DNA of 5,262 nt, taken from assembly GCA_017459315.1 (NCBI GenBank), contig JAFUDD010000373.1, positions 1 through 5,262 of the forward strand, read 5' to 3'. The position numbers and the translations under genes are program-made. Under the pieces are notes generated by a model, which saw only the letters and a list, made by a program, of their open reading frames with translations, did not search any database and had not been told where the DNA came from. This document shows positions 4,141 to 5,262 of this stretch, in pieces (the stretch's first letter is position 1; the number at the start of each line of letters is the position of its first letter). This stretch comes from Clostridia bacterium. GTDB taxonomy: Bacteria > Bacillota_A > Clostridia > Christensenellales > CAG-138.

Positions 4141-5190
4141 TCATGCCCAATACACCTGCTCCCACGGCATCGCGGCAGCGTTGCCGCCGAAATGCCCGTA
4201 GCAGGAAAGCTGTTCATAGATCGGCTGCCGCAGCCGGAGCTTCGTCTCAATGCCGAACGGCGTAAGATCGACGCGCTTTTCGATCAGCCGATAGATGCGC
4301 TTCACGGGCACGCTCTCCGTGCCGAACGTTTCGACATGCACGGACACGGGCTGCGCCACGCCGATCGCATAGCCGAGCTGTACCTCGCAGCTCTGCGCCA
4401 TGCCGGAGGCGACCACATTCTTTGCGATATACCGCGCCATATACGCGCCGCTGCGATCGACCTTGGACGGGTCCTTGCCGGAGAACGCGCCGCCGCCGTG
4501 GCGGGCATAGCCGCCGTAGGTGTCGCAGATCAGCTTACGCCCGGTCACGCCGGTATCGGCGGCGGGTCCGCCGAGCACGAACCGCCCGGTCGGGTTGATG
4601 AAATAGCGCGTATGCTCGTCCACCATCGATGCGGGCAGCACCGGCAGGATTACCTCATCCATCAGCGTGAGCCGAAGCTCCTCGATCGAAATGCTGTCCG
4701 TATGCTGCGCAGACAGAACGACCGAGTCGATGCGGACGGGAACGCCGTCCTCGTATTCGAGCGTGACCTGCGCCTTGCCGTCGGGGCGGAGGAACGGGAG
4801 CGTGTGCATCCGCCGCACATAGGCAAGCCGTTTGCACAGCGCTGTTGCGAGCGTAAAGCCGAGCGGCATATAGGAATCGGTTTCATTGCAGGCGAAGCCG
4901 AACACAATCCCCTGATCGCCCGCGCCCTGGTCGCACAGCGATTCGCGGTTCACGCCCTGCGCAATGTCCGGCGACTGCTCGTGAATATCCAAAAACACGT
5001 GACATTCTTCATCCGAAAAGCCGACGCCCGGCTCGGTATAGCCGATTTTTGCGATCGTATCGCGGATAATTTCGGTGTAGGCGACCGACGTTTTTGCCGT
5101 GATCTCGCCCATCACATGGACAAGGTTCGTCGTAACGGCGACCTCGCAGGCGATGTGCGCATCGGGGTCAACCGCAAGCGTCGCGTCCAA
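4141..5190 (-). CDS. metK: S-adenosylmethionine synthetase (MetK), N-terminus at window edge
   Basis: The protein makes S-adenosylmethionine from methionine and ATP in the cytosol, usually as a homotetramer. Clear MetK motifs are present: ACEVAVTTNLVHVMGEIT, GAGDQGIVFGFACNET, LPFLRPDGKAQVTLEY, TRYFINPTGRFVLGGP, DTYGGYARHGGGAFSGKD, PSKVDRSGAYMARYIAKN and SCEVQLGYAIGVAQPVSV. The loop before GAGDQG is shorter than in Bacillus MetK, and the C-terminus is short, ending PWEQVYWA. The coordinate start at 5190 is only a TTG inside the helix ILDATL and is not a real start; homology continues to the window edge (see 5191-5262). Coupled downstream to the membrane-protein gene. No SAM riboswitch is in view because its leader lies outside the window. 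Confidence 0.93.
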   Translation of the reverse strand: MDATLAVDPDAHIACEVAVTTNLVHVMGEITAKTSVAYTEIIRDTIAKIGYTEPGVGFSDEECHVFLDIHEQSPDIAQGVNRESLCDQGAGDQGIVFGFACNETDSYMPLGFTLATALCKRLAYVRRMHTLPFLRPDGKAQVTLEYEDGVPVRIDSVVLSAQHTDSISIEELRLTLMDEVILPVLPASMVDEHTRYFINPTGRFVLGGPAADTGVTGRKLICDTYGGYARHGGGAFSGKDPSKVDRSGAYMARYIAKNVVASGMAQSCEVQLGYAIGVAQPVSVHVETFGTESVPVKRIYRLIEKRVDLTPFGIETKLRLRQPIYEQLSCYGHFGGNAAAMPWEQVYWA

Positions 5191-5262
5191 AATCGCGTCC
5201 GCAATGCGGTCGCAGACCTTATCGGGCTGACCTTAGCATAGCGCTTTGGAAGTAATATACTG
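5191..5262 (-). pseudogene. metK: Degenerate N-terminal metK segment with in-frame stop
   Basis: Reading the metK frame to the edge gives QYITSKALC, a TAA stop (5233-5235), then GQPDKVCDRIADAI. The expected family signature is [23 protein letters not shown], so the order and spacing match exactly while Glu, Thr, the second Glu and the catalytic His of GHPDK are changed (to Lys, Cys, stop and Gln). A missing G after TCC plus an extra C after GCG would restore Glu-Ser-Val, but TGC-TAA and CAG still differ. This is either true decay or errors at a contig/window end. Confidence 0.6.

Noticed and set aside
4140..4250. N-terminal extension of the membrane protein to ATG 4250
   Set aside because: It would overlap metK by over 100 bases and reads as Arg/Ser/Cys-rich sequence without a membrane pattern; ATG 4139 directly after the metK stop fits better.
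4021..5241. 406-codon plus-strand open frame opposite metK
   Set aside because: Antisense shadow of metK and of the start of the membrane-protein gene; low-complexity Arg/Ala/His product with no RBS.

Overview
The window looks like DNA from a low-to-mid-GC anaerobic Firmicute of the class Clostridia, probably a gut Oscillospirales or relative. This is inferred from the protein families, the strong AGGAG/GGAGG-type ribosome binding sites and the kind of mobilisation module present. No rRNA, tRNA or CRISPR array is visible.

The window has two halves that meet at about position 1475-1600. The left half (1 to about 1475) reads on the plus strand and looks like part of a conjugative or mobilisable element or plasmid. 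It holds the lysine-rich C-terminal tail of an unidentified gene (1-102) with a terminator, then about 630 bases without a convincing gene but full of short repeats (iteron-like CGGTGCC copies, a 16-base direct repeat that also forms a perfect hairpin, TGACGCC/GGCGTCA half sites, and a second 16-base direct repeat). After that come a 30-codon small ORF with a good RBS and terminator, a probable origin of transfer with a TATCCTGC nic-like core inside an inverted repeat, a MobC-like ribbon-helix-helix relaxosome gene, and the first few codons of a gene that then breaks off. The relaxase, coupling protein and other transfer genes are absent, so this half is an edge or a remnant of an element.

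The right half (about 1599 to 5262) reads on the minus strand and looks chromosomal. In transcription order it holds metK (S-adenosylmethionine synthetase, running to the window edge), a multi-pass YjdF/DUF2238-like membrane protein, a small alarmone synthetase of the RelA/SpoT family, and, after a hairpin and a candidate promoter, a DegV-family fatty-acid-binding protein. The first three are packed with almost no spacing and are probably co-transcribed. DegV seems to have its own promoter.

Two of these minus-strand genes are damaged on paper. The alarmone synthetase has its N-terminal coding segment in a different frame from its catalytic domain, fixable by one extra base in a GGGAAAAG run. 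The metK N-terminal signature is degenerate and contains an in-frame TAA. Both could be real decay or local assembly/sequencing error; the second lies at the very edge of the window, where error is a strong suspect.

The most interesting unexplained material is the repeat field at 190-705 and its possible role as a partition centromere or replication/control region for the element, together with the oriT.
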